A DNA stretch of 64,000 bases, taken from JANPPS01 sp964242575. GTDB taxonomy: Bacteria; Pseudomonadota; Alphaproteobacteria; Acetobacterales; Acetobacteraceae. The position numbers and the translations under genes were made by a program. The DNA lies in NCBI GenBank assembly GCA_964242575.1, contig CAXTCN010000011.1, positions 1 through 64,000 of the forward strand. The letters run 5' to 3'. The notes below the pieces were generated by a model. The model searched no databases. It had not been told where the DNA came from and was given only the letters and a program-made list of their open reading frames with translations. Of the stretch, positions 37,119-46,260 are shown piece by piece (position 1 is the first letter of the stretch; each line of letters opens with the position of its first letter).

Positions 37119-38152
37119 GCCGCCTCCGCCTTGTGCACAGCGTCATCGTCCTCGTCGCCGTAGCCCACCAGGCGCAGTGCCCGGCCGCGGATGCCGCGCT
37201 TGGCGGCCTCGTGGATCAGCGCCTCCTCCCGGCCGTGCGTCACCCAGACTTCAGGGGCCGCGACCTCGTCCAGGGTCATGTTCAGCTCATCCCAATCGCA
37301 ATGGTCGCTGATGACCAGTGGCAGCTCGACGCCCTTGCTGCGGGCGCGCTGCCGGACGCGCATCCAGCCGGAGGCCACGCACACCACAGGCTCAGCCAAC
37401 CGCCGTGCCCAGCGGTCGGCGATGGCGGAGGGAGGCGCGATCACGATGGCGCCCTTGAGGTTGTCTTTCTGCGCGACCGTTGCTGGCAGCAGCTCGCCCA
37501 ACGGGATGCCGAGGCGTTCATAGGCCGTGCACAGTGAAATTTGCGCCCCGTGCAGGTAAACCGGCCGATCCCAGCCGGCTTGGCGCAGCAAGGCGATGAC
37601 CCGCTGCGCCTTGCCAAGCGCGTAGGCGCCGATGACGTGGGTGCGGTCCGGGAACAGCGCCACGCTGTCCAGCAGCTTAGCGATTTCGTGCCCCGCCGGG
37701 GGGTGGCGGAACACCGGGAGCGCGAAGGTCGCCTCGGTCACGAACACGTCGCACGGGATGGGCACGAACGGCCGGCAGGTCGGGTCGGCGGCGCGTTTGT
37801 AGTCACCGCTCACCACCACGCGGCTGCCGCGCCACTCCATTGCAACCTGCGCCGAGCCGAGCACATGGCCGGCCGGCTCCATCCACACCCGGGCCTCGCC
37901 GATGGTGAGCGGCGTCCCGTACTCGAGCGCCTGCTGCACCGCTCCGGCCCGTCCGGCGCCCATGCGTACATCCATCAGCGCCAACGTTTCAGGGCTGGCA
38001 AGCACGGCGTCGTGGCCCGGCCGGGCGTGGTCCGCATGGGCATGGGTAATGATGGCGCGGGGGACCGGACGCACCGGGTCGATGAAAAAGTCGCCAGGCT
38101 CGCAATAGAGTCCGTCCGGCAGAACCTTCAGCCAAGTCTCAGGATGCGGCAT
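37115..38152 (-). CDS. Ligase-associated exonuclease (metallo-beta-lactamase fold)
   Basis: The 345-residue product has a metallo-beta-lactamase/beta-CASP nuclease fold similar to RNA 3'-processing and DNA cross-link repair nucleases. Visible are ITHAHADHARPGHDAV near residue 36 (HxHxDH), GHVLGSAQVAME near 113, VVSGDYKR near 132, and HCDWDELNMTLDEVAAPEVW later. It sits directly upstream of the ATP-dependent ligase with an ATGA overlap, the arrangement known for ligase-associated DNA exonucleases. A repair role is inferred from that pairing. Confidence 0.9.
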   Translation of the reverse strand: MPHPETWLKVLPDGLYCEPGDFFIDPVRPVPRAIITHAHADHARPGHDAVLASPETLALMDVRMGAGRAGAVQQALEYGTPLTIGEARVWMEPAGHVLGSAQVAMEWRGSRVVVSGDYKRAADPTCRPFVPIPCDVFVTEATFALPVFRHPPAGHEIAKLLDSVALFPDRTHVIGAYALGKAQRVIALLRQAGWDRPVYLHGAQISLCTAYERLGIPLGELLPATVAQKDNLKGAIVIAPPSAIADRWARRLAEPVVCVASGWMRVRQRARSKGVELPLVISDHCDWDELNMTLDEVAAPEVWVTHGREEALIHEAAKRGIRGRALRLVGYGDEDDDAVHKAEAA

Positions 38153-38196
38153 GGGCCAGCAGTCCCTCCCCTACTGACAGGGAGAGACTGCCGAAA

Positions 38197-39759
38197 TCAG
38201 CCCGGTTTCTGATTGCTGTCCAACGCCAGCGGCACCGGTACCCAGCGCAGGCCGTCGCCGCTTTGAATCAGCATCAGCACGGTCTTGCGGTTCTGCTTGC
38301 GGTAGCGGTCGAGGCGTTCCGACACGTCGGCCGGGGTGGACACCGCCTCCTGCTGCACCTCCACGATCACGTCGCCGGGCTTGAGGCCGCGACCGGCGGC
38401 GGTGCCGTCCGGGGTCACGTCCGTCACCACCACGCCCTTTTGATCCTGGGCCAGCTTGAACCTTTCCCGAACCTCGTCCGTAAGCGGGGACAGCCGGGCG
38501 CCAAGGCCGGAAATTTCCGCCGTGCGGCTCGGGGCGGGGCGGTTCGGCGCGGGGTTGGTGCTGGCCTGCTGCACGTCCTCCGGCAACTCGCCGACCGAGG
38601 CTTGCAGCGTCACGCGCTTGCCTTCGCGCCACAGCTCGACCGGCACATCCTTGCCGATCATAGTCTCGGCCACGATGCGCGGCAGGGTGCGCATCTCCTT
38701 CACGTCCTGGTTGTTGAACCGGAGGATCACGTCGCCGTTGCGGATTTTGGCGTTGTCGGCCGGGCCACCCTCGTTCACGCCTGCGACCATGGCGCCCTGG
38801 GTGTCCTTGAGGCCGAGGCTCTCGGCGATGTCCGGCGTCACCTGCTGGATGCGCACACCAAGCCAGCCACGGCGGGCGCGGCCGAACTCGCGCAACTGCG
38901 CCACGACGGATTTTGCGAGGTTGGCGGGCACCGAGAAGCCGATGCCGACCGAGCCGCCGGATGGCGAGTAGATGGCAGTGTTGATGCCGATGACCTGGCC
39001 TTCCATGTTGAACAGCGGGCCACCGGAGTTGCCGCGGTTGATAGAGGCGTCGGTCTGTATGAAGTCGTCATACGGACCTTGGCGGATGTCGCGCCCGCGG
39101 GCGCTGACGATGCCGGCGGTGACGGAGCCGCCGAGGCCGAACGGGTTACCAATGGCCAGCACCCAGTCACCAACACGCGCGCCGTCACTGTCGCCGAACG
39201 GCACGAACTTCAACGGCTTGTCGCTCTCGACCTTGAGCAACGCGAGGTCCACGCGCTCATCCTTGCCAACCAGCTTGGCCTTCAGCGTGGTGTTGTCCTG
39301 CAACGTCACGTTGATTTCGTCCGCGCCGTCAATGACGTGGTTGTTGGTGACGATGTAGCCAGTTGGGTCGATGACGAAGCCGGAGCCGAGGCTGGTGGCG
39401 CGACCGCTGGGAGGGCCACCAGGACCACCGCGCGGACCTTCGCTGCGGGGGCCTTCTTCGGGCGGACCGCCACGGCGCGGCTGCTGGCCCGGGCGGTTAC
39501 GCTCCAGGAAGTCGCGGAAGAACTGCTCGAACGGCGAGCCAGGCGGGAAGTTCGGCACCTCCGGCCCGCCCCGGTCCGCCCGAGCTTGCGACGCCTGGGA
39601 CGAGGATATGTTCACGACCGCCGGCAACAACGTCGCCGACAGGTCAGCGAAGCTATCGGGCGCGCCACGCGCCACAGCCGGGGCTGTAAAGGGCGGCATT
39701 GCCGCCGGAACCACGAAAGCGCTGGCGAGCAGCAAGGCGCGGACAGTGCGGAGGCGCAT
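38197..39759 (-). CDS. degP: Periplasmic serine protease, Do/DegP family
   Basis: A 520-residue HtrA-type protease and chaperone of the periplasm. It has a signal peptide (MRLRTVRALLLASAFVVPAA) and a trypsin-like domain with the triad His in IVTNNHVIDGADEI, Asp in DERVDLALLKVES and Ser in NRGNSGGPLFNMEG. Two PDZ domains follow; GWLGVRIQQVTPDIAE marks the first. A Gly/Pro/Arg-rich insert lies before the protease domain. The start at 39759 fits the signal peptide; an ATG 12 codons upstream is less likely. It follows hflK-hflC on the minus strand, a common order, after a hairpin. Confidence 0.95.
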   Translation of the reverse strand: MRLRTVRALLLASAFVVPAAMPPFTAPAVARGAPDSFADLSATLLPAVVNISSSQASQARADRGGPEVPNFPPGSPFEQFFRDFLERNRPGQQPRRGGPPEEGPRSEGPRGGPGGPPSGRATSLGSGFVIDPTGYIVTNNHVIDGADEINVTLQDNTTLKAKLVGKDERVDLALLKVESDKPLKFVPFGDSDGARVGDWVLAIGNPFGLGGSVTAGIVSARGRDIRQGPYDDFIQTDASINRGNSGGPLFNMEGQVIGINTAIYSPSGGSVGIGFSVPANLAKSVVAQLREFGRARRGWLGVRIQQVTPDIAESLGLKDTQGAMVAGVNEGGPADNAKIRNGDVILRFNNQDVKEMRTLPRIVAETMIGKDVPVELWREGKRVTLQASVGELPEDVQQASTNPAPNRPAPSRTAEISGLGARLSPLTDEVRERFKLAQDQKGVVVTDVTPDGTAAGRGLKPGDVIVEVQQEAVSTPADVSERLDRYRKQNRKTVLMLIQSGDGLRWVPVPLALDSNQKPG

Positions 39760-39800
39760 GTATCTTCCCCAGACAGAGTAGCGGCATATACGCATGCAGT

Positions 39801-39828
39801 TAAGGCATTCCCATGCGGGAATGCCTTA
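39801..39828. terminator. Hairpin between hflC and degP
   Basis: A perfect 12-bp stem, TAAGGCATTCCC (39801-39812) with its complement at 39817-39828 and the loop ATGC. It lies 13 bases beyond the hflC stop and 41 bases before degP. There is no T-tract on the minus strand, so it may be a partial terminator or an RNA-stability element rather than a full stop. Its core GGGAATGCCT recurs before thyX. Confidence 0.55.
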
Positions 39829-39840
39829 GGATTTTGGACT

Positions 39841-40710
39841 CTAGTGCTTCGGCGGCTCACGCAGCAGGCGCAGGAACTCATTATCGGGTGTCAGTACCAT
39901 ACGGGACTGGCCGTTGGCGAACACATCGCGGTAGGCCTGCAACGTGCGGTAGAAACCGTAAAACTCCGGGTCCTGCTGGAAGGCGTCGGCGTAGATCTTG
40001 GTGGATTGGCTCTCACCGTCACCGCGAAGCCGGTCAGACTGGGCACGAGCCTCCGCCAGCAACACGGTGCGGTCGCGCTCAGCGTCCGCCCTGATGCGCG
40101 CGCTGGCCTCGTCGCCCTCGGCGCGGAGCTGCTTCGCCACGCGGTCGCGTTCGGACTTCATGCGGTTCAGGATGGCCGTGGTGTTTTCCTCCGGCAGGTC
40201 CGCGCGGCGGAGGCGCACGTCCTCCACCGTCACGCCGAACGCGCGCATTTCGTCCGCGACCTGGCCACGGATCAGCCCCATGATGCGGCCCCGGTCATTG
40301 GAGAGCACGTTCAACAAGGTCTCGCCACCCAGCACTCGGCGCAACGACGACGTCACGACCGAGTTGAGCCGCGCCCGGATTGCGTCCTCGGCCGCGCCCA
40401 CGGCCTGGAAATAACGCAGCGGGTCGGTGATGCGGAAACGGGTAAAACTGTCCACGATCAAGCGGCGTTGGTCGTTAAGGATGACTTCCTCGCCGGGCGT
40501 CTCATAATCCAGCAAACGACGGTCGAAGCTGATAATTTGCTGCACGAACGGCACTTTCATCTTAAGGCCGGGCGTGTTGATGACGCGGATGGGTTGGCCA
40601 AACTGGGTGATCAGCACCTGCTCGGTCTGCGCGACGGTGAACAGGCTGGCACCGGCCAGCACCACCAGGGCGAACACCCCGACAACGGCAGCAAGGACAG
40701 CGCGGCTCAT
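39841..40710 (-). CDS. hflC: HflC, subunit of the FtsH-modulating complex
   Basis: The 289-residue protein is a single-pass membrane protein with a large SPFH domain facing the periplasm. It begins MSRAVLAAVVGVFALVVLAG (membrane segment), followed by VINTPGLKMKVPFVQQIISF and a long helical region with VRLRRADLPEENTTAILNRM and repeated AEAR/ERD segments. Together with HflK it forms the cage around FtsH that controls turnover of membrane proteins. The start overlaps the hflK stop as ATGA. Confidence 0.96.
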   Translation of the reverse strand: MSRAVLAAVVGVFALVVLAGASLFTVAQTEQVLITQFGQPIRVINTPGLKMKVPFVQQIISFDRRLLDYETPGEEVILNDQRRLIVDSFTRFRITDPLRYFQAVGAAEDAIRARLNSVVTSSLRRVLGGETLLNVLSNDRGRIMGLIRGQVADEMRAFGVTVEDVRLRRADLPEENTTAILNRMKSERDRVAKQLRAEGDEASARIRADAERDRTVLLAEARAQSDRLRGDGESQSTKIYADAFQQDPEFYGFYRTLQAYRDVFANGQSRMVLTPDNEFLRLLREPPKH

Positions 40711-41903
40711 CGGGCGGCTCCTACGCCTGGGCGGGCAGGCGGCTGCGTGGCCGGCCGGACAGCGTCGAGCGGCAAATAGGGCACGATGCCCTGCAACCGA
40801 TCATCCACCACGATGGATGGCGTCTTGGTTAGGATGTCTTGCATGGTCTCGATATACAGCCGGCGGGCGGTCACGTCCTTGGACACTGCATAAGCGTTGT
40901 ACACCGACAGGAACCGCTGCGCCTGGCCGGCGGCCTCGGCGATAATGGCCTGCCGGGCGCCCTCGGCCTCGGCAGTCAGGCGCGCGGCATCGCCACGGGC
41001 GCGGGGAATGATGTCGTTGCGGAAGCTCTCGGCCTCGTTGCGGGCGCGCTCCGCGTCGGTGTTGGCGCGCTGCACGTCGCGGAAGCTCTCGATGACGGCT
41101 TGGGGCGGGTCAACCTTCTGCAACTGGACCTGGGTGATCTCCACCCCGGCGCCATACTGGTCCAGGACGCCTTGCATGCCGGAGGTCACCGACTGCTCGA
41201 TGCGGCCGCGCGCCTCGGTCAGCGCGGGTTGGATCGGCGTGCGGCCAATGACCTCGCGCATCATGCTTTCAGCAGCGGACTTCACGGTGTTCTCGGGATT
41301 GCGGGTCCTGAACAGGTAATCGCCTGCGTCACGGATGCGCCAGAACACGCTGAAATTGATGTCGATGATGTTCTCGTCGCCGGTGAGCATGAGCGCTTCT
41401 TCGCTCACCTCGCGCGCTGGCCCGCCGATGTCGCGGCTGACGCGGCCTTGGGGCACGCGGAGCACGCCAGAACTGTCGCCAGCGACGCGGAAGCCGACCT
41501 CGGTACGGTTGATCCGAGTGACCGCCGGAGTGAGCGCCTGTTCGATGGGCCAGGGCAAGTGGTAGTTCAGCCCCGGCAGCGTCGTACGCTGGAACGCGCC
41601 GAAACGCAGCACCACGCCCTGCTGGTCCGGCTGCACGCGGTAAAAGCCGCTGCCGAGCCAAATCACCGCGCCAACCAAGGCAACCAGCGCGAGCAGGCGG
41701 CCGTTGGTCTGCCGGCCGCCTGCTCCGCCGGGCACGAAACGGCGCGCCGAGCTTTGCAGCTTGGCGATCATCTCGTCCAGGTCAGGAAGGCCGTTATTGC
41801 CGCCGCTCGGGCCGCCACCGCCCCAAGGGCCGCGGTTTGGACCGCGTGGCGGCCCACCGGGAGTGCCCCAGGGACCTCCGCCGCCGCTGTTATTCCAAGA
41901 CAT
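40707..41903 (-). CDS. hflK: HflK, subunit of the FtsH-modulating complex
   Basis: The 398-residue HflK begins with a Gly/Pro/Trp-rich cytoplasmic segment (GPWGTPGGPPRGPNRG), as in many relatives. The membrane helix LLALVALVGAVIWLGSGFY is near residue 75, and the SPFH domain contains DQQGVVLRFGAF and LPGLNYHLPWPIEQALTP. A long helix follows with VQLQKVDPPQAVIESFRDVQ. It is the partner of HflC, encoded next in the operon. The gap to the divergent mrp gene is 99 bases and holds the promoters of both. Confidence 0.96.
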   Translation of the reverse strand: MSWNNSGGGGPWGTPGGPPRGPNRGPWGGGGPSGGNNGLPDLDEMIAKLQSSARRFVPGGAGGRQTNGRLLALVALVGAVIWLGSGFYRVQPDQQGVVLRFGAFQRTTLPGLNYHLPWPIEQALTPAVTRINRTEVGFRVAGDSSGVLRVPQGRVSRDIGGPAREVSEEALMLTGDENIIDINFSVFWRIRDAGDYLFRTRNPENTVKSAAESMMREVIGRTPIQPALTEARGRIEQSVTSGMQGVLDQYGAGVEITQVQLQKVDPPQAVIESFRDVQRANTDAERARNEAESFRNDIIPRARGDAARLTAEAEGARQAIIAEAAGQAQRFLSVYNAYAVSKDVTARRLYIETMQDILTKTPSIVVDDRLQGIVPYLPLDAVRPATQPPARPGVGAAR

Positions 41904-42002
41904 GAGGTATGGTGGCTCCGTAGTTTGCAGGTCCGTCGGCGTGCGCCATATGCCGCATCACAGTCGCGTGGATATTGACCGCGCGCCGGGGGTTTACAAG
42001 CG

Positions 42003-43079
42003 ATGACGGCATTGACGGCGGACGGCCTGCGCGAAGCGCTGCGGGCGGTGACGGACCCGCGCACCGGCCAGGACGTGGTGGCGGCCGGGTTGGTGGACAG
42101 CCTGGAGGTGCGCGGCAGCCTGGTTCATGTGGCGCTGCGCACCGACCGGGCGGGCGCGGCGGCGATGGAGCCAGTGCGGCGGGCGGCGGAAGCGGTGCTG
42201 TCGCGCCAGGCTGGCGTCACCAACGCCACCGCCGTGCTGACGGCGCACCGGGAAGCGCCGGCGCCGGCGCGGGCGGAAAAAGCGGCGTTGCTGCCGGAGG
42301 TGCGGCATATCGTGGCCGTTGCGTCCGGCAAAGGCGGCGTGGGCAAATCCACGACGGCGGTGAACCTCGCGGTGGCGTTGGCCCAGCAAGGGCACCGGGT
42401 CGGGCTGCTGGACGCAGACGTGCACGGGCCGAGCCTGCCGCGCATGTTGGGCGTGTCGGCGAAGCCGCAGTTGGTGGACGGGCGCATGGTGCCGCTGGAG
42501 GCGTGGGGGCTGAAAGCCATGTCCATTGGCTTTCTGGTGGACCCGGACCAGGCGATGATCTGGCGCGGCCCGATGGTGATGGGCGCCTTGGAGCAGATGA
42601 TGGGCCAGGCGGACTGGGGCGCGCTGGACGTGCTGGTGGTGGATATGCCGCCCGGTACCGGAGACGCGCAGCTCACGATGGCGCAGCGGGTGAAGCTCAG
42701 CGGCGCGGTGATCGTGTCAACGCCACAAGACATCGCGTTGATCGACGCGCGGCGGGGCGTACGGATGTTCGAGAAGACGCTGGTGCCGGTGCTGGGCCTG
42801 ATCGAGAACATGAGCACGTTCCACTGCCCGAACTGCGGGCACGAGACGGCGCTGTTCGGCCATGGCGGCGCGCGGCGGGAGGCGGAGGCGCTGGGCGTGC
42901 CGTTCCTGGGCGAAATCCCGTTGCTGCTAGACATCCGCACCATGTCGGACGCTGGCACGCCGATCTGCGCCGCCGCCCCGGACAGCCCAGCCGCACAGGC
43001 GTTCGCGGCCATCGCGCGCCGGGTGTGGGACAGCCTTGGCGGGTCGCGCCCGGCGGCGCCCAAGATCATCATGGACTAG
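42003..43079 (+). CDS. apbC: Mrp/NBP35-type Fe-S cluster carrier ATPase
   Basis: The 358-residue P-loop ATPase carries Fe-S clusters to apoproteins. It has an N-terminal MIP18-like domain (residues 1-80), then the deviant Walker A ASGKGGVGKSTTAVNLAVAL near residue 110, the D in VVDMPPGTGDAQLTMAQ near 215, and the cluster-binding CPNC in TFHCPNCGHE near 280. It diverges from hflK. The closing residues RPAAPKIIMD are typical for the family. Start at 42003 is the only good ATG, although its ribosome site is weak. Confidence 0.94.
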   Translation: MTALTADGLREALRAVTDPRTGQDVVAAGLVDSLEVRGSLVHVALRTDRAGAAAMEPVRRAAEAVLSRQAGVTNATAVLTAHREAPAPARAEKAALLPEVRHIVAVASGKGGVGKSTTAVNLAVALAQQGHRVGLLDADVHGPSLPRMLGVSAKPQLVDGRMVPLEAWGLKAMSIGFLVDPDQAMIWRGPMVMGALEQMMGQADWGALDVLVVDMPPGTGDAQLTMAQRVKLSGAVIVSTPQDIALIDARRGVRMFEKTLVPVLGLIENMSTFHCPNCGHETALFGHGGARREAEALGVPFLGEIPLLLDIRTMSDAGTPICAAAPDSPAAQAFAAIARRVWDSLGGSRPAAPKIIMD

Positions 43080-43107
43080 CGCGCCCGGCGGCGGTAGGTC
43101 GCGCGGC

Positions 43108-44133
43108 ATGGACACCATGCTGCGCGATTTCTGGTATCTGGCCGCGCCGGGGCGCGATGTGGGCCGCGGCAAGACCCGGCCGATCACCTTGCTTGGCGAA
43201 CAGGTGCTGCTGGGGCGCAGCCAGGACGGCGCGGTGTTCGCGTTCGGCGATAGCTGCCCGCACCGCGGCATGCCGATGCGGCACGGCTCGTTCGACGGCG
43301 CGACGTTGCGCTGCTGCTACCACGGCTGGGCGTTCCGCAGTTCGGACGGATGCTGTACCGAAATCCCCTCGTTGGCGCCCGGTGACCAGACCGAGCCCGC
43401 CCGCTTCCGCCTGCGCATATATCCGGCGCGGGAGGTGCAGGGCAACGTCTGGGTATACGTGGGCGACGGCGAGCCTGGGCCGGTGCCGACCGTCCCCGGC
43501 TTCGACGGCGTTGCGCCGCAGGTCACGGTGACCGAGCGGTTCCCCTGCAACGTGGACCTGGCGGCCATGGGGTTCTTTGACCCTGGCCACCCGGCGTTCG
43601 TGCACACCTCACGCTGGTGGAAGAGCAACCCGGCGGCGAACCTGCGCCTGAAGGAAAAAGGCTTCGAGCCGGACGGCATGGGGTTCCGTATGCTGCGCCA
43701 CCATTTGAAGGAGGGCGCCAACCCGTACCGCCTGCTGGGCCGCAACGTGCGGATCGACATCGGCATCCAACTGCCGGGAGTACGGATCGAGCACATCCAG
43801 GGCGACCGGCACTCCGCCTGCGTGCTGGCGGCCGCGACGCCGGTCAGCGAGAGTGTGACCGACGTGCACTACTGCGTTTACTGGACCCTGCCATGGCTTG
43901 CGCCGCTGCGCCCGGCGGCGTGGTGGATGGCGCGGGACTTCCTGCGGCAGGACCGGGACGTGGCGGCGCGGCTGATGGACAACCCGGCCCCGCCTCCGCC
44001 GTTGTACGTGGGCGATCCGGACACCCAGGTGCGGTGGTACTTGCGGCTGAAGCGCGAGTACGCGGCGGCGCGGGCGGAGGGCCGGGCGTTCGTCAACCCG
44101 CTGCGGGCGCAGACGTTGCGTTGGCGGAGCTGA
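43108..44133 (+). CDS. Rieske-type aromatic ring-hydroxylating oxygenase subunit
   Basis: This 341-residue oxygenase has an N-terminal Rieske domain with CPHRG near residue 52 and CCYHGW near 71 (C-x-H...C-x2-H). A C-terminal catalytic domain follows, in which MGFFDPGHPAFVHTSRWW suggests the mononuclear iron site (D..H..H). It resembles VanA/phthalate-oxygenase-type enzymes that hydroxylate or demethylate aromatic acids. The reductase partner is not next to it. The ATG at 43108 gives MDTMLRDFWYLAAPG, the usual N terminus; a longer frame reaches into mrp. Its 3' end overlaps the convergent kinase gene by 41 bases. Confidence 0.88.
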   Translation: MDTMLRDFWYLAAPGRDVGRGKTRPITLLGEQVLLGRSQDGAVFAFGDSCPHRGMPMRHGSFDGATLRCCYHGWAFRSSDGCCTEIPSLAPGDQTEPARFRLRIYPAREVQGNVWVYVGDGEPGPVPTVPGFDGVAPQVTVTERFPCNVDLAAMGFFDPGHPAFVHTSRWWKSNPAANLRLKEKGFEPDGMGFRMLRHHLKEGANPYRLLGRNVRIDIGIQLPGVRIEHIQGDRHSACVLAAATPVSESVTDVHYCVYWTLPWLAPLRPAAWWMARDFLRQDRDVAARLMDNPAPPPPLYVGDPDTQVRWYLRLKREYAAARAEGRAFVNPLRAQTLRWRS

Positions 44134-45004
44134 GCAGGGCCACGTCAGTGTCCGAGGCGTTCGGCAAGCTGCCCTGGGACCCTGCGCGCGTGCAGCAGAG
44201 CGCGGCGGCCGCCATGCCGCGGCGGAGCGCGTCCGGCAGCGGCACGCCCCTGTCGAGGCCGGCCGCCAGCACGCCGGCCAGGCAGTCTCCGGCCGCGGTG
44301 GTGTCGATAGCGTGGACCGGATAGGCCGGCATCGAGCCGCTTCCGTCCGGACCATCGAAGGTTGCGCCGCGCTCGCCCAGGGTGCGGACCACAGCCATGC
44401 CGAGCGCCCCATGCAGCCCGGCCGGATCGGTGCCGTGCTGCGCGGCCAACCAGGCGGCCTCCGCCTCGTTCACCAGCAGCACGTCCACCACATGCAGCGC
44501 CGCCGGGTCAAGCGGGTGGGCAGGGGCGAGGTTCAGCACGATGCGTGCGCCGCGGCTGCGGGCGCGGTGGATCAGCGCGGCAGTCTCGGCCGGGTCGCAC
44601 TCCATTTGCAGCAACACCGTGGTATCTGGCCCGAGCAGGCTATCCTCGACCTGCGCTTCGCGCGCCAGCAGGTTCGCGCCGCTGCCGACGGCAATCTGGT
44701 TGCGGCCGTCCGGGTCGGTGCAGATGGCAGCGCAGCCGGTCGCGGCGTCGGTCCGGGCCACCCGGCTGAGGTCCACCCCGGCGGCGACCAGTCCGGCCAG
44801 CGCGCCGTCCGCCATCGGGTCACGGCCGACCGCGCCCGCCATCACCACCGCTGCCCCGTCCCGCGCGGCGGCGACGGCCTGGTTGGCGCCCTTGCCGCCG
44901 GGTTCGAAACGGACGCTGTGGCCGAGCACCGTCTCACCCGGCGTCGGCAAATGGGGCAGCGGGAAAATCAGGTCCGCGTTGATCGAGCCGAACACTACGA
45001 TCAC
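44093..45004 (-). CDS. rbsK: Ribokinase-like PfkB-family carbohydrate kinase
   Basis: A 303-residue PfkB-family sugar kinase. Features are VVFGSINADLIFPLPHLPTP at the N terminus, FEPGGKGANQAVAAAR near residue 33, and the C-terminal DTTAAGDCLAGVLAAGL with the catalytic Asp. It phosphorylates ribose or a similar sugar with ATP; ribokinase is the closest guess. Translation starts at a GTG (45004) overlapping the thyX stop as GTGA. The gene overlaps the convergent Rieske gene by 41 bases at its end. A longer upstream frame lies inside thyX and is not used. Confidence 0.87.
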   Translation of the reverse strand: MIVVFGSINADLIFPLPHLPTPGETVLGHSVRFEPGGKGANQAVAAARDGAAVVMAGAVGRDPMADGALAGLVAAGVDLSRVARTDAATGCAAICTDPDGRNQIAVGSGANLLAREAQVEDSLLGPDTTVLLQMECDPAETAALIHRARSRGARIVLNLAPAHPLDPAALHVVDVLLVNEAEAAWLAAQHGTDPAGLHGALGMAVVRTLGERGATFDGPDGSGSMPAYPVHAIDTTAAGDCLAGVLAAGLDRGVPLPDALRRGMAAAALCCTRAGSQGSLPNASDTDVALLSSANATSAPAAG

Positions 45005-45933
45005 CGGCCTAGCGTCTCCATCAGCTCGGTCCACTCGCGCTTGGACAGCCCGCTGCTGGCCTGTTCCACCGGCTCCCCCGCCAACATCCGCCGCACCACG
45101 GCGAGCATGCCGGCGGACAGGGTGGCAGCGCCCATGCGGTAGTCCTGGAACGCCCGGAACGTCTCCGGCACCCAGGCGCGCACCGTGTCCAGCATGGCGT
45201 CGGCGTAGGCGCGGATTTCGTACTGCGCGTGACTGTCGGCGCGGAGCGACAGGAAGCCCAGCAAGTTGTGCAGGTCGGCCTTCCAGTACCACTGGGTGTA
45301 GGTGTTGAGCGTGAGATTCATGCGCGCCAGCTCCCGCGCCAAGCCGCGCCGCTCTGGGTCCACAGGCTCGCCGTCCGGGTTTTCATTCAGCATGTGGGCG
45401 TAGTGGTCATAGGTCAGCGTCGCGTCCTGGCGCAGCATGTCCAGGACGGCGGCGGCCTCGGCGCCTTCCAGCACGACGCCGCGGCCCTGGCGGTTGCTGC
45501 TGCTTTGCGCGGCCAGGTGTTCCGGGGCGGGGATATAGAACTCGCGGTCCAGGATGCTGTAGCGAGCGCTGTACTCGTTCACGTTGGCCATGCGGTGGCG
45601 AATCCACTGGCGGGCCACGAAGATGGGCAATTTCACGTGGTACTTGATCTCGCACATTTCGAACGGCGTGCTGTGGCGGTGGCGCATGAGGTAGCGGATC
45701 AGCCCGGCGTCCTCACTGGTGCGGCGGGTGCCGCGGCCGTAGCTGACGCGGGCGGCCTGCACGACCGCGCCGTCGTCGCCCATGTAGTCGATGACGCGGA
45801 CGAAGCCGTGGTCCAGCACCGGGATGGCCTGGTACAGCAGGTCCTCCAGCGCGGGCACGGTGGCGCGGCGGGTGGGGTGCGCCATTTGCCGCTGGGCGTC
45901 GATTTCAGCGTGCTGTTCAGTCGATAGGGTCAT
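45001..45933 (-). CDS. thyX: FAD-dependent thymidylate synthase
   Basis: ThyX methylates dUMP to dTMP using methylenetetrahydrofolate and FADH2, unlike ThyA. The 310-residue product has the signature RHRMANVNEYS (RHRX7S) near residue 120, then ARYSILDREFY, followed by a helical domain with LNTYTQWYWKADLHNLLGFL near 225. Together with dcd it supplies dTMP. AGGGG precedes the ATG by about eight bases. No thyA is visible in the window. A short hairpin-like sequence (GCATTC/GAATGC) lies in its leader. Confidence 0.95.
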   Translation of the reverse strand: MTLSTEQHAEIDAQRQMAHPTRRATVPALEDLLYQAIPVLDHGFVRVIDYMGDDGAVVQAARVSYGRGTRRTSEDAGLIRYLMRHRHSTPFEMCEIKYHVKLPIFVARQWIRHRMANVNEYSARYSILDREFYIPAPEHLAAQSSSNRQGRGVVLEGAEAAAVLDMLRQDATLTYDHYAHMLNENPDGEPVDPERRGLARELARMNLTLNTYTQWYWKADLHNLLGFLSLRADSHAQYEIRAYADAMLDTVRAWVPETFRAFQDYRMGAATLSAGMLAVVRRMLAGEPVEQASSGLSKREWTELMETLGR

Positions 45934-45974
45934 CCAAAAACCCCTAGCATTCGGGCGCGGGAATGCCTATCTTC

Positions 45975-46253
45975 ATAGGGCTGTAACAACGGCTATGGTG
46001 ATAAACGGCAGTTGGAATAAGCGTTGTGGACCCGGGGGCAGTGCCCGGCGTCTCCACCATCCGTAGACGGATGGGTGCGGGGACGACACAGGCTCGACAC
46101 GCGTAGTAAAGACCTGCCTTTTGCCCGGCATGATACCGCCGTTATCGGGTCATATCACAAGTGCCAATGACAATCATCAGGCGCTCGCGATCGCTGCGTA
46201 AGCAGTGACACGCGCGGTCCGGGGGGTACCGGGCAACAGAAACCCCCCACTCT
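45975..46253 (+). ncRNA. ssrA: Two-piece (circularly permuted) tmRNA
   Basis: This is the alphaproteobacterial tmRNA, whose gene runs acceptor piece first. The acceptor piece ends with CCCGGCGTCTCCACCA, CCA at 46057-46059. After a short spacer (46060-46078) the coding piece begins GGGGACGACACAGG at 46079, and its first seven bases pair with CGTCTCC of the acceptor piece. The reading frame at 46163-46201 encodes the tag ANDNHQALAIAA followed by TAA. Downstream, GGGCAACAGAAA (46232-46243) is the conserved pseudoknot motif, with a G-run pairing to CCCCCC. The outer ends are approximate. It rescues stalled ribosomes. Its adaptor SspB is encoded about 1.7 kb away. Confidence 0.93.
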
Positions 46254-46260
46254 TTCCGGA

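Noticed and set aside
38263..40779. An 838-codon forward open frame across degP and hflC
   Set aside because: It is antisense to two well-recognised genes and shows no domain; GC-driven absence of stops explains it.
46222..46250. G-rich/C-rich stem after the tag stop codon as a transcription terminator
   Set aside because: The conserved GGGCAACAGAAA inside it identifies it as a tmRNA pseudoknot.
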